DNA from: Charina bottae | Taxonomy: Eukaryota; Chordata; Lepidosauria; Squamata; Charinaidae | Length of the DNA stretch: 64,000 nt | Reading direction: 5' to 3' | NCBI GenBank assembly: GCA_023362775.1 | Contig: JALMGJ010000025.1 | Span: 10,479,001-10,543,000 of the forward strand | Shown here: piece by piece, positions 1 to 10,545 of the stretch | How the letters are laid out: every line of letters starts with the position of its first letter | Position numbering within the stretch: the first letter of the stretch is position 1 | Position numbers and translations under genes: made by a program | Notes under the pieces: generated by a model | What the model was told of the DNA's origin: nothing | The model's database searches: none | Seen by the model: the letters and a program-made list of their open reading frames with translations, nothing else

Positions 1-25
1 TCCATCTCCCTCAGTGATTTAAGTA

Positions 26-175
26 GGTGGTATAATTATCACATTTACAGATGGGGAACAGACACAGGGAGATTAAGTGACTCCTCCAAGGTTACAAAGG
101 AAGTGTTTAACACAGCAGGAAATTGCTTCCCAGTTTGGATCCCAGCGCTTAACCACAAACCCATCCTTCTTGACT
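26..175 (-). mobile_element. MIR/CORE-type SINE fragment, old
   Basis: Read on the minus strand, this stretch follows the layout of mammalian-type MIR. There is a tRNA-like B-box area near 150-170, then a core with a 'CTTGG...GTCACTTAA' block, then the 'TTTCC(C)CATCTGTAAA' block at about 45-60. It is diverged and lacks target duplications. The match is by pattern memory, so the subfamily is not assigned. Confidence 0.6.
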
Positions 176-1742
176 TGCAAAATATATGAGGTCATGTAAT
201 TAAAATGAAAATTGTAAAGCATATGCACCAAGAGTATTGCTTTGTCAGCCACCTGAATTCAGAGATTCTTGGCCAGATGAATGTCTTTAGAATAATGGCA
301 AGGCTCTAAAAAAAAGTACTCTGCGCTTAACAATAAGCCTTATCTAAGACCTATTTTTTAAAACCGATTTATGGAACTAATTTATACTTTCTAATCAGCT
401 GTTCAATGAATTGCTTGTCTACTGATAACCTCTGGAGGGTCTGCTATTTGCTCATTAAGCAATAGGTAGAAATTGCCCATCCTGAAGGAAGTTTAAATCT
501 GAATATTTTAGTCACCACTGAAATCTTTCTCTTTGTGTGAAGAGAATGAAGTCACCTGATATTTTTCTGAGACAAATTGCCTTACCATAAGGTCCTCTGT
601 GATGCAATACACATGGCAAGCACTGAGTGTCCAAGAAAACCAGAGAAGTCAAGGTTGTAAGCATGGGTGAAAGGATTCCCTCAGATACAAAGGCTTCCTC
701 ACTGAGTGCCCAGGTCTTGGTTTTCATTCAGACAAGAATAAAAACTCGCTAGAGCCAAACATAACGGGGAAGTGCTAAAATGCAGCAGGTGGGAGGCAAC
801 CAATAGCAAGCCACAGTTTAAATCTATCTGTATAGGTTTTTGCTAGTGCTCCCTATCCCTTTAGGATAAGATTGATGTTGTGTTAATATAATTCATAATG
901 CAGTACATGGCATATGGTGCAGTATTTATTTAGAAACAAAGTTGAGGAGAATGGATTTACGGCCCTAGATGTAAAGATGCTGGTGGACACCCCAGCAGAA
1001 GGCTTCCAAGCTCAGAGGTGGGTCAGTCTTCCTTTCTTCTTGCAACTCTTCAACCAGCCCTGCATTATGCTACAAACAGTGCCTCAGTCTTCAGTTGTTT
1101 GGGGGGGGGGGGGTTGGAACAAAGACATACTGGTAATGGAAACAAAGACAGGTATAAAGGTTTTGCACTGCATTCCATCAAGGGCTCTTTGCAATTAGGG
1201 AGCTTCCAAATATTTCCAGGCACTGAAAACTTTCAGCCCTATTTTGGTGACAAATAATTTCAGCGACAGCCATGTAGGTCTCTGATTTCTTGGAGGCATA
1301 TGCTAAGCATGCGGCTGGGCCCATGCTATTTAAAACTGAATGCTTGCAGATGCTGCACTGTTTTTGTAAATCAAGGCTTGTCCCAGAAAGGGGAAATTTA
1401 GACATAAAGTACTATCAATGTAGTTTTCTTCTCTCCCACCCCCTCACCAAATTTGCATTACAAAATAACAGAAGAGCTCTTTGGGGAAAAGAAGTGGAGG
1501 TGTTAGGTAGGAGATTATGGACAGCTGAAACAAAGGTGGCACCTGCTGTTCTGCAAAGTAAGGAAATCAGTTGCCTTTGCAAATTTGCTAGGATAAACAG
1601 ATGGCCAGAACCCCAAATCTATTCTTTGCCTGCAGTTTATCTCCTTATGCCTGAGAAAAGTTGACATTACAAGTCCCTGGATAACATTTTGTTTTATAGG
1701 AGAATGTTACATATGTATATAAGAGCTGTAAATACATATATA
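176..1742. other. No recognised feature
   Basis: AT-rich sequence with a run of about 12 G near 1101-1113. Short ORFs here overlap one another in several frames and none resembles a known protein. Confidence 0.5.
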
Positions 1743-2078
1743 GGTAAAGGTAAAGGTTCCCCCCGCACATTTGTGCAGTCGAGTCCGACTCTAGGGGCCG
1801 GTGCTCATCTCCGTTTGTTAGCCGAAGAGCCAGCGCTGTCCGAAGACGCTTCCACGGTCATGTGGCCGGCATGACGCACGCGGAACGCTGTTACCTACCC
1901 ACCGAAGTGGTACCTATTCATCTACTTGCATTTGCATGCTTTCGAATTGCTAGGTTGGCAAGAGCTGGAGCTAGTGCGGGAGCTCACTCCGCACGCAGGG
2001 CTAGGGATTCGAACCTCCGAACTTGCGATCTTCCGATCGACAAGCCTGGCGTCTTACCCGCTGAGCCACCACGCCCCT
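1743..2078 (-). mobile_element. Sauria-type tRNA-derived SINE, near full length
   Basis: On the minus strand the element begins with a tRNA-like head (A box near 2060, B box 'GGTTCGAATCCC' at about 2000-2012). A body containing 'AAAGCATGCAAATGCAAG' follows. The 3' end, 'CCTAGAGTCGGACTCGACTG' and then 'AACCTTTACCTTTACC', resembles the BovB LINE 3' terminus and its ACCTTT-like repeats. Both flanks carry similar 'AATACATATATA'-like sequence, probably a degraded target duplication. It is non-coding; a BovB-type reverse transcriptase is the inferred partner. Confidence 0.88.
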
Positions 2079-2083
2079 AATAT

Positions 2084-2184
2084 ACATATAAAATACATAT
2101 ATACATATATACATATATACATATATACATATATACTCACTCATTCACTCACTCACTCACTCACTCACTCACTCACTCACTCAC

Positions 2185-2223
<39 letters not shown>
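2084..2223. repeat. Compound microsatellite (ATATAC)n-(TCAC)n-(TATC)n
   Basis: Three adjacent simple arrays: ATATAC-type from 2084, TCAC from about 2135 and TATC from about 2186. They lie directly against the 5' head of the Sauria SINE. Confidence 0.95.
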
Positions 2224-2224
<1 letters not shown>

Positions 2225-2269
2225 ATATTTCTCTCATTTTCTCATTATTGCAAAATTAGGTATGGGGTA

Positions 2270-2291
2270 GCGGGGGGAACCTTTACCTTTC
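2270..2291 (+). mobile_element. Sauria SINE 3' tail remnant
   Basis: Only the terminal 'GCGGGGGGAACCTTTACCTT' block of the Sauria SINE is present, directly before the 5S-derived element. It may be the tail of a 5'-truncated copy. Confidence 0.6.
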
Positions 2292-2299
2292 TTTAGCTC

Positions 2300-2510
2300 A
2301 CTGATGTTTCAGCAGGTTGCAGCACCTGGCCATCCTTGTTTAAGCTCAGAAGCTACAGTAAGTAGGCTTGGCCAGGTTAGTACTTGGATGGAGAACCTTT
2401 AGGGAATATCAGCACTGTAGGCTAGATGGAAAAGCTGAAAATAAGAAGGCAATGGCTAACCCTTTCCATGCATGAAGTTGCCAGGAGTCAAGTTTGGCTT
2501 AAAGGAGCTA
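2300..2510 (+). mobile_element. 5S rRNA-derived SINE
   Basis: The first 125 bp align with vertebrate 5S rRNA. The conserved blocks 'GGTTAGTACTTGGATGG' (about 2376-2392) and 'GCACTGTAGGCT' (about 2411-2422) sit at the expected spacing, with 'CTCAGAAGCTA' upstream. A non-5S tail follows ('GAAGGCAATGGCTAACCC', 'GCCAGGAGTCAAG'), as in SINE3-type elements. The 5S part is too diverged and lengthened to be a functional rRNA gene. Confidence 0.78.
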
Positions 2511-2635
2511 AACCATAGACCATATATTGTACATAGAGCACCTCCTAGGTTCATTTTCTGGCATCTTCTGGTAAGGCTGCGAAAGGTCCCTTTTGGAAAT
2601 CCCGAAGTATCACTGCTAGTCAAGGGTAGGCAACT

Positions 2636-2690
2636 TACTTACTTACTTATTTATATTTCAAATTCAGTCACCACCCATCTCACTCAAAGG
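2636..2690 (-). mobile_element. CR1/L2-group LINE 3' tail
   Basis: On the minus strand this reads 'GAGATGGGTGGTGACTGAAT' followed by ATAAATAAG repeats, the typical 3' end of the L3-like LINEs in this window. Only the tail is present. Confidence 0.6.
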
Positions 2691-2775
2691 GTTCTCCAGC
2701 TGTTTTGGACCACAACAATTCCTCATCACTGGTGAATCTAGCAAAAATTTCTGGAGGACACCAAGTTGCCAGGTC
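2688..2775. mobile_element. Candidate degraded MITE
   Basis: The sequence around 'TCCAGCTGTTTTGGACCACA' and 'TTTCTGGAGGACACCAAGTT' resembles a short repeat with partly complementary ends that I associate with squamate genomes. No terminal duplication is clear, so this is a weak call. Confidence 0.3.
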
Positions 2776-3364
2776 TGAGTAATACTGGGGTAGATGAAGC
2801 AATGGTCTATAAACGCAGCTATTATTTGTCCTTGGTATACTCTAAAAATGTGTGATTGGCCAAGACGCCTGCTGATTAAATGAGCACTTAAAAGATTTGT
2901 TGGAAGTTTGGTTGAAGGGTCCTGAAGTTGTGATGTAATAAAAAACAGGCCATAGGAAATGTCAAACAAAGCATGAGCAACTGTATTTTTAGCTTGTTCC
3001 TTAGAATTAGATAGACCTGATTAACATTCAGGGTTATTTTTCTTTACTTATTGAAGGTTGTTTTCTTTAGGCAATTTTCAAGCCTTATTCCTTCCTTCCT
3101 AACTATCAGAGGAAAGAATCTAGCATCAATGTGCATGTGGAATTCATGAATATATGTAAGATTAAGAACATGTGTAAGAGAGAAGATAGAGTGGAAATAC
3201 TGTGTATGTGGAGATGAGTTCTTTAATCTATAATATACAATTTCCAAGGAAGATACACTGAAAGAAATGTGTATCTATGCTATAAACCAGCCTTCCTTCA
3301 ACATTATTATTTCATACTACAGTCCTCATCAATCCCAAATATGTCTCCCACAGCTGTATGGGAC
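2776..3364. other. No recognised feature
   Basis: AT-rich unique-looking sequence. No repeat, RNA or exon was recognised. Confidence 0.5.
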
Positions 3365-3415
3365 TTCATTCATTCATTCATTCATTCATTCATTCATTCA
3401 TTCATTCATTCATTC
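3365..3415. repeat. (CATT)n microsatellite at a LINE tail
   Basis: About 12 perfect copies of CATT, which is GAAT/AATG on the LINE sense strand. The array abuts the 3' end of the minus-strand LINE at 3416. Confidence 0.95.
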
Positions 3416-4845
3416 TTTATTAATCACATTTATATAGCTGCCCATCTCACTAAAAGTGACTCTGGGTGGCATACAACAATCGAATAAAACCACAGATACA
3501 TAAAAACAATCATTATAAAAATAAAAAAAAATCATTATTAAAAAACAATATTCCAAAAAAATTAAAATATACAAACTACATGGAGAGAGCAAAATATCAA
3601 CCACAGTAGAACCATCTCAGAATGTCTTTGGTTCTCTGGGACCCCCAGGTCTGGTGACATAACCAGGTCTTAAGAGACTTCCGAAATGATAGCAGGAATG
3701 GAGCTAACCTAAATTTTGGGGGGGGGGGAGGATGTTCCATAGGGCGGGTGCCACAGCAGAGAAGGCCTGCCTCCTGGGACCCACCAAATGTAAGTCCCTG
3801 GCAGATGGTATCCATAACATCCTTCTCTGCCAGATTGAATGGGACGGGCTGACGTGATCGGGGAGAGGTGGTTCCTGAGATAATCTGGGTCTATGCCATG
3901 AAGGGCATTAAAGGTTAAAACCAGCACCTTGAATCGGACCCAGAAGCAAACTGGCAGCCAATGAAGCTCATGGAGCAGAGGTTTAATACATGCTCTTCTA
4001 GAGCACACATAACTGCCCATGCCACTGCATTCTGTACCAGTTGAAGCTTCCAGATACTCTTCAAGGGCACCCCATGTAGAGTGCATTACAATCTGGAGGT
4101 GACTAGGGCATGAGTGACCGTGAGCAGAGTCTCCTGATACAGGAAGGGGTGCAATTGGCACACAACATGAAGCTGTGCAAAAGCCCTCCCAGCCACTACT
4201 GCCACTTGCTGTTTGAGCAGGAGTCATGAGTCTAGGAGGACCTCCAGATTGCACACAGGGTATGTCGGGGGCAGTGCCAGAACCAAATATGGCATATTCC
4301 TAGAACCAGTAGGCCCCAAAACCCAGAGCCACTCTGTCTTGCCAGGGTTCAGCTGAAACCTGTTGTTCCCCATCCAGACCCAAACAGCCAGGGCTGTGTG
4401 GCGGCAATATGTGGATGCCATAAGGGTGGAGAAATACTGATGCTTCTCCACCCCTACCACCACAAAGTAGGCCTTAATAGTGGTTCTAACCCATGTTTGG
4501 TTGAGTTCGTCCTTGGTTGAATGCCAGCAACTATCTAGATGTCTCTTCTCTCATTTCATCTCCCTGAACTCCTTCATAAACCATGGGGAGTGGTGGGATC
4601 CCCAAGAGGGGAGAGATCACATGGGCATGATCTGATCCAACACCTCAGACACCCCCTTATTCCAAGCAGCAACCAAGGCTTCAGATGGACCGTGCAGTAG
4701 ACCAATAGGAACAACCCCCAGCTCCCTCTGAAACCCATCCAGAACTATTAGTCGCTGGGGGCAGACCAATCTAATGGGTCCAGCCTCCCTGCAGTGGGTG
4801 GTGGCACTAGAGAATCCCATGGAAATCAGGGTGTGGTAATCCTAT
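3416..4845 (-). pseudogene. L3-like (CR1/L2-group) LINE, internally deleted
   Basis: This is a broken copy of the LINE family seen almost complete at 29-33 kb. From 5' to 3' on the minus strand it has the post-endonuclease block (4617-4820, matching the start of the RT region at 31.3-31.5 kb). The frame then jumps inside 4224-4463, from a segment like 'YFSTLMAS' straight to 'VWMGNNRFQLNPGKTEWLW', so the RT core with its YADD motif is missing. The C-terminal block ('HELHWLPVCFWVRFKVLVLT') lies at 3709-4254. The 3' UTR ends at the GAAT array. Several frame changes show it is dead. Confidence 0.85.
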
Positions 4846-5432
4846 AGAGGTGATAGGAAGTATAGTACAAGGCACCTCAAAGGCAGTGGATTGAGAAGTC
4901 AGCTCAAAATACCAACATAGAATTGCACGAAGAAGGAACATCTCATCAACTGCAAAATACTGCTGAAAATCCCCATCATAAACTGGCCTTTTTTCATAAG
5001 AAATTATCAAACTAGTACCTAGACACCAACCAAAAAGCAACAATGCCTAAATCCCAGTTATAATTGATGATATAATATATGGCCCAGTACCTGATAGTAA
5101 CCAATGAGGAAAATCAAACTACTGACTAGTCTGGCCAGAACTCTTAACATGTATTTCTGGCTCCAAACCACATTTAGCTGGTGGGATGAACAATGCCATA
5201 TGCTCACCAGATGATAAAAGAAGTAAGTTGATAAAGTCAAAGTTCAAGTTTATAGCAAAATCTAATTTACTTCTTCACAGCAATTATTGATGTGTATGAT
5301 TCTTAAAAGGAATTTCCTTGAAAAGCTAATATTTTTTCAGGGAAATAGGGAGGAACTTATTTCAAGCTTTTAATGGTTTGTTATAATTCAATATTTTTAC
5401 TGAAATAAAGCTTTATAAAGAACAATAATTCA
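4846..5432. other. No recognised feature
   Basis: AT-rich sequence between a LINE and a microsatellite block. Nothing was recognised. Confidence 0.5.
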
Positions 5433-5482
5433 ACACACACACACATACAGTATGCGTATGCGTATGCGTGTGTGTGTGTGTA

Positions 5483-5567
<85 letters not shown>
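5433..5567. repeat. Compound (AC)n/(TG)n/(TATG)n/(TA)n microsatellite
   Basis: Alternating purine-pyrimidine arrays end in about 22 TA units that directly abut the 5' head of the next SINE. Confidence 0.95.
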
Positions 5568-5988
<421 letters not shown>

Positions 5989-6167
5989 CTGATCAATATA
6001 TGCTATCATCTGCATATTGGAAAATAACAAAAGAATCATTACTCATGTAGTGGCGATGAGGCTTTTTTGTTTTGTCCCAATGACACTATGGGCTATTTTG
6101 TTGGGACTGGACATTCTCACAGTGGTCATCCATGTTCATGGAAGTTCATGGCAGTTCATGGAAGAGA

Positions 6168-6245
6168 GAACAACTAAATAAGATTCATTGGAGAAGGGAA
6201 TGGCAATCCACTCCACCATTCTCTCAAGAAAACCAGACATGCACA
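6168..6245 (+). mobile_element. RTE/BovB 5'-region fragment, degraded
   Basis: 'GGAGAAGGGAATGGCAATCC' followed by 'CTCTCAAGAAAACC' corresponds to the 5' region present at about 56535-56580 in the better-preserved RTE copy. It may belong to the same old insertion as the endonuclease remnant at 6940-7608, later split by other LINEs. Confidence 0.45.
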
Positions 6246-6274
6246 ACTAGAACAGTGTCAAAATAATACTGGAA

Positions 6275-6599
6275 GATTCATTTATTTATTTATTCAATTT
6301 ATATAGCTGCCCATCTCAGACCAGTGATTCTGGCCAGCTAACAATAATAAAAACAATAAAGACAATGCAAAAATTAAATATAAATATAAATACAGCCGAG
6401 ATATCTTAAAAACCATTGGTGTCAGCACAACAATAAAACGGGGCCCTTCGCACACTCCGGGCCCCAGGCCCGGGCACAAAGCCAGGTCTTCAAGGCTATC
6501 TGAAAAGCCAAAAGGGTCGGGGCCATCCTAATCTCAGGAGGAAGATGAGCTCCCCCAGGTCAGAAATTATTCCCAATAGTTCCTCTTGGGAGTGGCTGG
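6275..6599 (-). mobile_element. L3-like LINE 3' end
   Basis: The minus strand ends with 'GAGATGGGCAGCTATATAAA' and TAAATAAA repeats at 6275-6300. Upstream (6430-6560) it matches the C-terminal RT and 3' UTR region of the 29-kb LINE ('GCCAGGTCTTCAAGGC' on the plus strand). It is 5' truncated. Confidence 0.75.
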
Positions 6600-6772
6600 T
6601 GCCATGAAACCTGCCTTATTATTAACATCTTTCTGTTTGGATTTTATATGTAAATTATTGTTGTAATTTTATATTTTTAACTTATTGTTGTGAACTGCCC
6701 AGAGTCCCCAGGTGTGGAGGAGATGGGCGGTGATACAAATTTAAATAACAAATAAATAAATAAATAAATTCC
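6600..6772 (+). mobile_element. L3-like LINE 3' end
   Basis: 'GTGAACTGCCCAGAGTCCCC', then 'GAGATGGGCGGTGATACAAA' and AAATAAATAAAT repeats form the usual LINE terminus, on the opposite strand to the neighbouring copy. Confidence 0.75.
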
Positions 6773-6939
6773 ATAAGCTATGGGAAAGGGCAAGAACAAG
6801 AGCAAGGGCAAGAATGGGTAGCCCTGGTGCTCATGATGTGGCTGGATTAAAGCTGAAAGCATGTCCAGCTGCTGACCTGACAAGAGTCAAAAGGAAAGCT
6901 TGATGCTGCAAAGATAGATGTGTGTTTGTGTGTATACCA

Positions 6940-7608
6940 TTGATATGTGTAATGTCAGAACCATCATCCAAGGCAAACTTGATTTTGTCAGAACAGAAAT
7001 AACAAGATTCAGCACTGACACTCTGGGAATCAGAGACCTGAACTGGACTGGGATCAGTCACTTCACTTCAGAAGAGTACATGAAAATCATTGGAAAAAAT
7101 TAACAAAAGGATGTCAAAGTCATGCCTGGTTAACTCCCCAAAATGTCAGAATGTTCTCAATTTGAATCCAAGCCAGTTAATATTATGGTGATCCAAATCT
7201 AAGCTCCAACCACAGATGGAGAGGAAACAGAAATGGAACAGTTCTGTGGTGACTTGCAACAGTTTGTTGACTCAAAATCAAAAAAAGACATCAAATTAAA
7301 TATAGCAGACTGGAATGATAAAGTTGGAAGTCAAATAACATCTGGAATAGTGGGAAAATTTGCTTTGGTGTAGTAAATGAAATAACAGATAGTTTAATAG
7401 AGTTCTACAAAGAAAATTCAATGCTTATAGCAATTCCTTCTTCTAACAAACTTTACCTCTACAAATGGACATCACCAGATAGATAACACCAAAAATAAAT
7501 TCACTATATACTCTGCAGGCAAAATAGAGAAGCTTTATTCGATTAGCAAAACAAAACACAACAAAACCTGATCCTAACTATAGCTCAGATCACAAACTCC
7601 TTGAAAAA
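6940..7608 (+). pseudogene. RTE/BovB-type LINE endonuclease remnant
   Basis: The translation in shifting frames follows an RTE APE-type endonuclease. It opens with 'NVRTIIQGKLDFVRTEI' (about 6948-7000), then a 'LGIRDLNWTGISHF' block carrying the family's E/D-x-W-T-G position. A decayed 'ADWNDKVGSQ' block lies near 7305-7335, and the segment ends with the family-typical SDH-L-L block near 7584-7605. In-frame stops and indels are frequent, so it is old and inactive. Reverse transcriptase sequence does not follow. Confidence 0.75.
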
Positions 7609-7761
7609 TTAGTTTTATAGATCAGCAATGTACAGCCTCCATAATATTCAATTTGATTGTTCAATGAAGGTAAAGAATAAATGTAATGGATTAGGTTGAA
7701 GAACTCTGGGTTGAAACTTGTGATATCATTCCAAATGAAGCAAACAAAAATGTCTACCTGA

Positions 7762-7828
7762 TGCTGGCTGGGGAATTCTGGGAGTTGAAGTCCACACATC
7801 TTAAAGTTGCCGAGGTTGAGAAATACTG
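7762..7828 (-). mobile_element. hAT-type MITE end
   Basis: On the minus strand it begins 'CAGTATTTCTCAACCTCGGC', a hAT-like terminus, and runs to 'CCCAGAATTCCCCAGCC'. A matching opposite end and an 8-bp duplication are not visible. Confidence 0.45.
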
Positions 7829-9090
7829 GTTTAGAAGAAAGACTTTTAAAATTTCCAGGCAGCAAGCAATGAAATTAGCACCCAAAATAATACTTTCAAG
7901 GGGATCAAATTTGTCAAATCCAAACCTGGACTCTTTCCTCCCCACTCTCAATCATAGACCATTACTGCAAACTGCCCTGTGAAGATTTCTGATGAGAAAG
8001 GGAGCAAGATGGGTGACAACCACCACACCAATTTCTCTGTAAGATTCCTCTGTCCCTTCCAAGAGGTCCATGATCAACAATTGCCCTCTGGAAAGGATCC
8101 TACATATTTCTTTATATATTTTAAAATAACATTTTATTTCTACTTGCAGTTGTTTGATTGCAAAACCTTGATTGCTACTGTGAACACTGGGATAGAAATA
8201 CTGACAAATAAAGACATCTTTTTTTCAAGAGTCCTTTGAATAGATTAATATTATTTTTGGTACAAGAGCAATTTGTTTGCTTGCTTGCTTGTTTTTAACA
8301 TGCTCATCTCATGTTTTTGTGGGCATTGTTATGGAAGTAACCTACTGCATAGATGTGACCTTATATAAGAAATCTGCAAATTTCAAAAAGATAGGGGCAG
8401 GCAAGAGAAAACTTTTTAAAGTACTTCGTGCATTGTTGCTTCAGTCATTCTTAGGAAAATGATATATCTAACAAAAATGTCCCTGCGCAGGAAAATATCA
8501 GAATACTCAGTGCTGGATCTGGAGAGTTGTGATAAACAGTCTCCGTTATTTTGGGTTCTACCCGATTGGCATCAGTGTTGTAGAAATACAGTAGAGAATT
8601 ATTGTGGAGAATTATTTCACTTGAAAGCAAATAGGGACAGAGAAAGAAAGATGTTCACACCCAGCAATTTCAAGCTAGCACCCCATGTTTCACACACTGT
8701 ACCAAAAATGTCTTTAATCTTTCTTACCACAACAGCAAAGAACTTCAACAATGAGAATCAGTTTGTAAGGTGTCAATATTCTTTTCTGAAAGCCCTGTGC
8801 TTGGAGAGGCTTTGTAAAATCATTTGCTGTGATTGGAAGCTAGAGCTGTCGGTTCCAAATCTACATTTCTTCATCTTCCTTCCTCCTCTCTTCCCTGGAG
8901 TATTCGTTATATGAGGAGGAAAGCTTGAGTGGAACTTCTAAAATTTTCACAAACTCACTGTGTTTAATTGCCTACATGGATTTCCAATTCACTAACAAAA
9001 CTTGAATTTCAGAGATGTCCCACTTAATAAAAAAAAACCCCTTGAATTTCAGAGACATCCCAGTTTGATCACAGAGAGTAGGGTTTCTCC
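7829..9090. other. No recognised feature
   Basis: Contains a 151-codon open frame at 8459-8914 without any recognisable domain, and a short direct duplication of 'CTTGAATTTCAGAGA' at about 9000-9055. Nothing else was recognised. Confidence 0.5.
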
Positions 9091-9121
9091 ACACAACACA
9101 CACACACACACACACACACAC
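9091..9121. repeat. (AC)n microsatellite
   Basis: About 14 AC units. Confidence 0.9.
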
Positions 9122-9313
9122 TTTGATTCAGACATCTCTCAGATCTTTCCAAGTAAGCACAATTCATTTCACCACTCAGTTGAATTTCTTGTATCCCCAT
9201 CCACATACATGAATTGAGATCTAGTGAAATCAAGGAAGACTAAAATAGGCTGCTTTGTGAAATCAAAGTATTTACATTTAGACTTTTTGGAATATATATT
9301 TTAATTATCATGA

Positions 9314-9620
9314 AGCCAGGCTTGTGGATCGGAAGATCACAAGTTCGGAGGTTCGAATCCCTAGCCCTGCGTGATGGAGTGAGCTCCCGCACTCGCCCCA
9401 GCTCTTGCTAACCTAGCAATTTGAAAGCATGCAAATGCAAGTAGATGAATAGGTACTACTTTGGTGGGTAGGTAACAGCGTTCCGCATGCATCATGCCAA
9501 CCACATGACTGCGGAAGCGTCTTCGGACAACGCTGGCTCTTCGGCTAACAAATGGAGATGAGCACCGGCCCCTAGAGTTGGACACGACTGCACAAATGTG
9601 CGGGGGGAACCTTTACCTTA
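9314..9620 (+). mobile_element. Sauria-type SINE, 5' truncated
   Basis: It starts inside the tRNA-like head ('GCCAGGCTTGTGGATCGG'), so the A box is lost. The B box 'GGTTCGAATCCC', the body and the BovB-like 3' end with 'AACCTTTACCTTA' are all present. Its divergence from the other copies is low. Confidence 0.88.
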
Positions 9621-10346
9621 CATTTTAATGGAGTAGATTTTAAACAGTGTGATGGAATGTGTAACAGGCCTGGAAACATGGAGGAGGGAGCAGGGTCATA
9701 CAGAAAATATTCCTTAGTCCAGGGGAGGTGGGGAACATGAGAAAGAGACTCAGAGTAACTCTGCCTTAATTAATCTAGTTATAAATTGATCTGGAGAATT
9801 GCTCTGGCAGAATTTCAAGACTGATGTCAAACCCTTTGAGGCTGGCAAACTCAGGAAACAAGAACCACTTGAAGTTCTATAACATTGTTATTGCTAATAG
9901 GATAATGTAGTAGAATCTTATAAATTTCCACAGAATGATTCAGATATAATTTAAACCAAGGTAACAGCGAGCTTCATACACTCTCTCCTCCCCATCTTTC
10001 TATCTTTGTGTGCAAATAAGAGAGTAGAACTACCCCATTTCTCCCTTTTCATTTTAACTAGTGTTTCAATATATCCTCCCTGGAAACTCTGGTTGATTAA
10101 ATTATGAATTGTCTAAACAAGCCAGGATCATAAACAATACATTGTTCCTGGCTTGTTTCAATGAGCCATCATGTAACTGAGCTATGTTTTGCTGTTTTCA
10201 AAGCTGAACTGACAGCCAGTGGATACTTCCAATCTCCTTGTAATTATGCTGGCTGAGGAAAGAGAAAGAGGAGTAGAAAGACAGAAGCCTACGTGAAGCT
10301 AAATATTGCTATAAAATGGGTATGGCTTCATCCTCAGCTTATAGAA
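9621..10346. other. No recognised repeat; one small inverted repeat
   Basis: A stem with arms 'AAACAAGCCAGGA' and 'TCCTGGCTTGTTT' lies at about 10113-10160. The rest is unassigned. Confidence 0.5.
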
Positions 10347-10545
10347 CAGGGGTCCCCAATCCCCGGGCTGCAGACCGGCACCGGTCCGTGGCCTGTTAGG
10401 AACTGGGCCGTACACTTCCGTCCGCACCATCCCGTCCGCTTACCACTTCTGTCCGTGCCATACCGAAACCACCACCACCCCGGTCCGTGGAAAAATTGTC
10501 TTCCATGAAACCGGTCCCTGGTGCCAAAAAGGTTGGGGACCGCTG
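10347..10545. mobile_element. Charlie/MER1-like hAT MITE
   Basis: The terminal inverted repeats are 'CAGGGGTCCCCAATCCCC' and, at the right end, 'GGTTGGGGACCGCTG'. Subterminal blocks 'ACCGGTCCGTGG' and 'CCGGTCCGTGGAAAAATTG' match the layout of mammalian MER1/Charlie non-autonomous elements. At 199 bp it has no transposase. The flanking octamers TTATAGAA and TAAAATAC agree only partly, so the duplication has decayed. Confidence 0.82.

Noticed and set aside
2000..2078. tRNA gene
   Set aside because: The A and B boxes belong to the head of a SINE that continues into the SINE body and BovB-like tail. No intact cloverleaf was recognised.
2300..2425. Functional 5S rRNA gene
   Set aside because: Several substitutions and insertions relative to 5S, a fused SINE tail, and no T-run terminator at the 5S end.
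8459..8914. 151-codon ORF as a host gene
   Set aside because: No recognisable domain and no splice or promoter context. Its composition is like the flanks, and the length is expected occasionally by chance.
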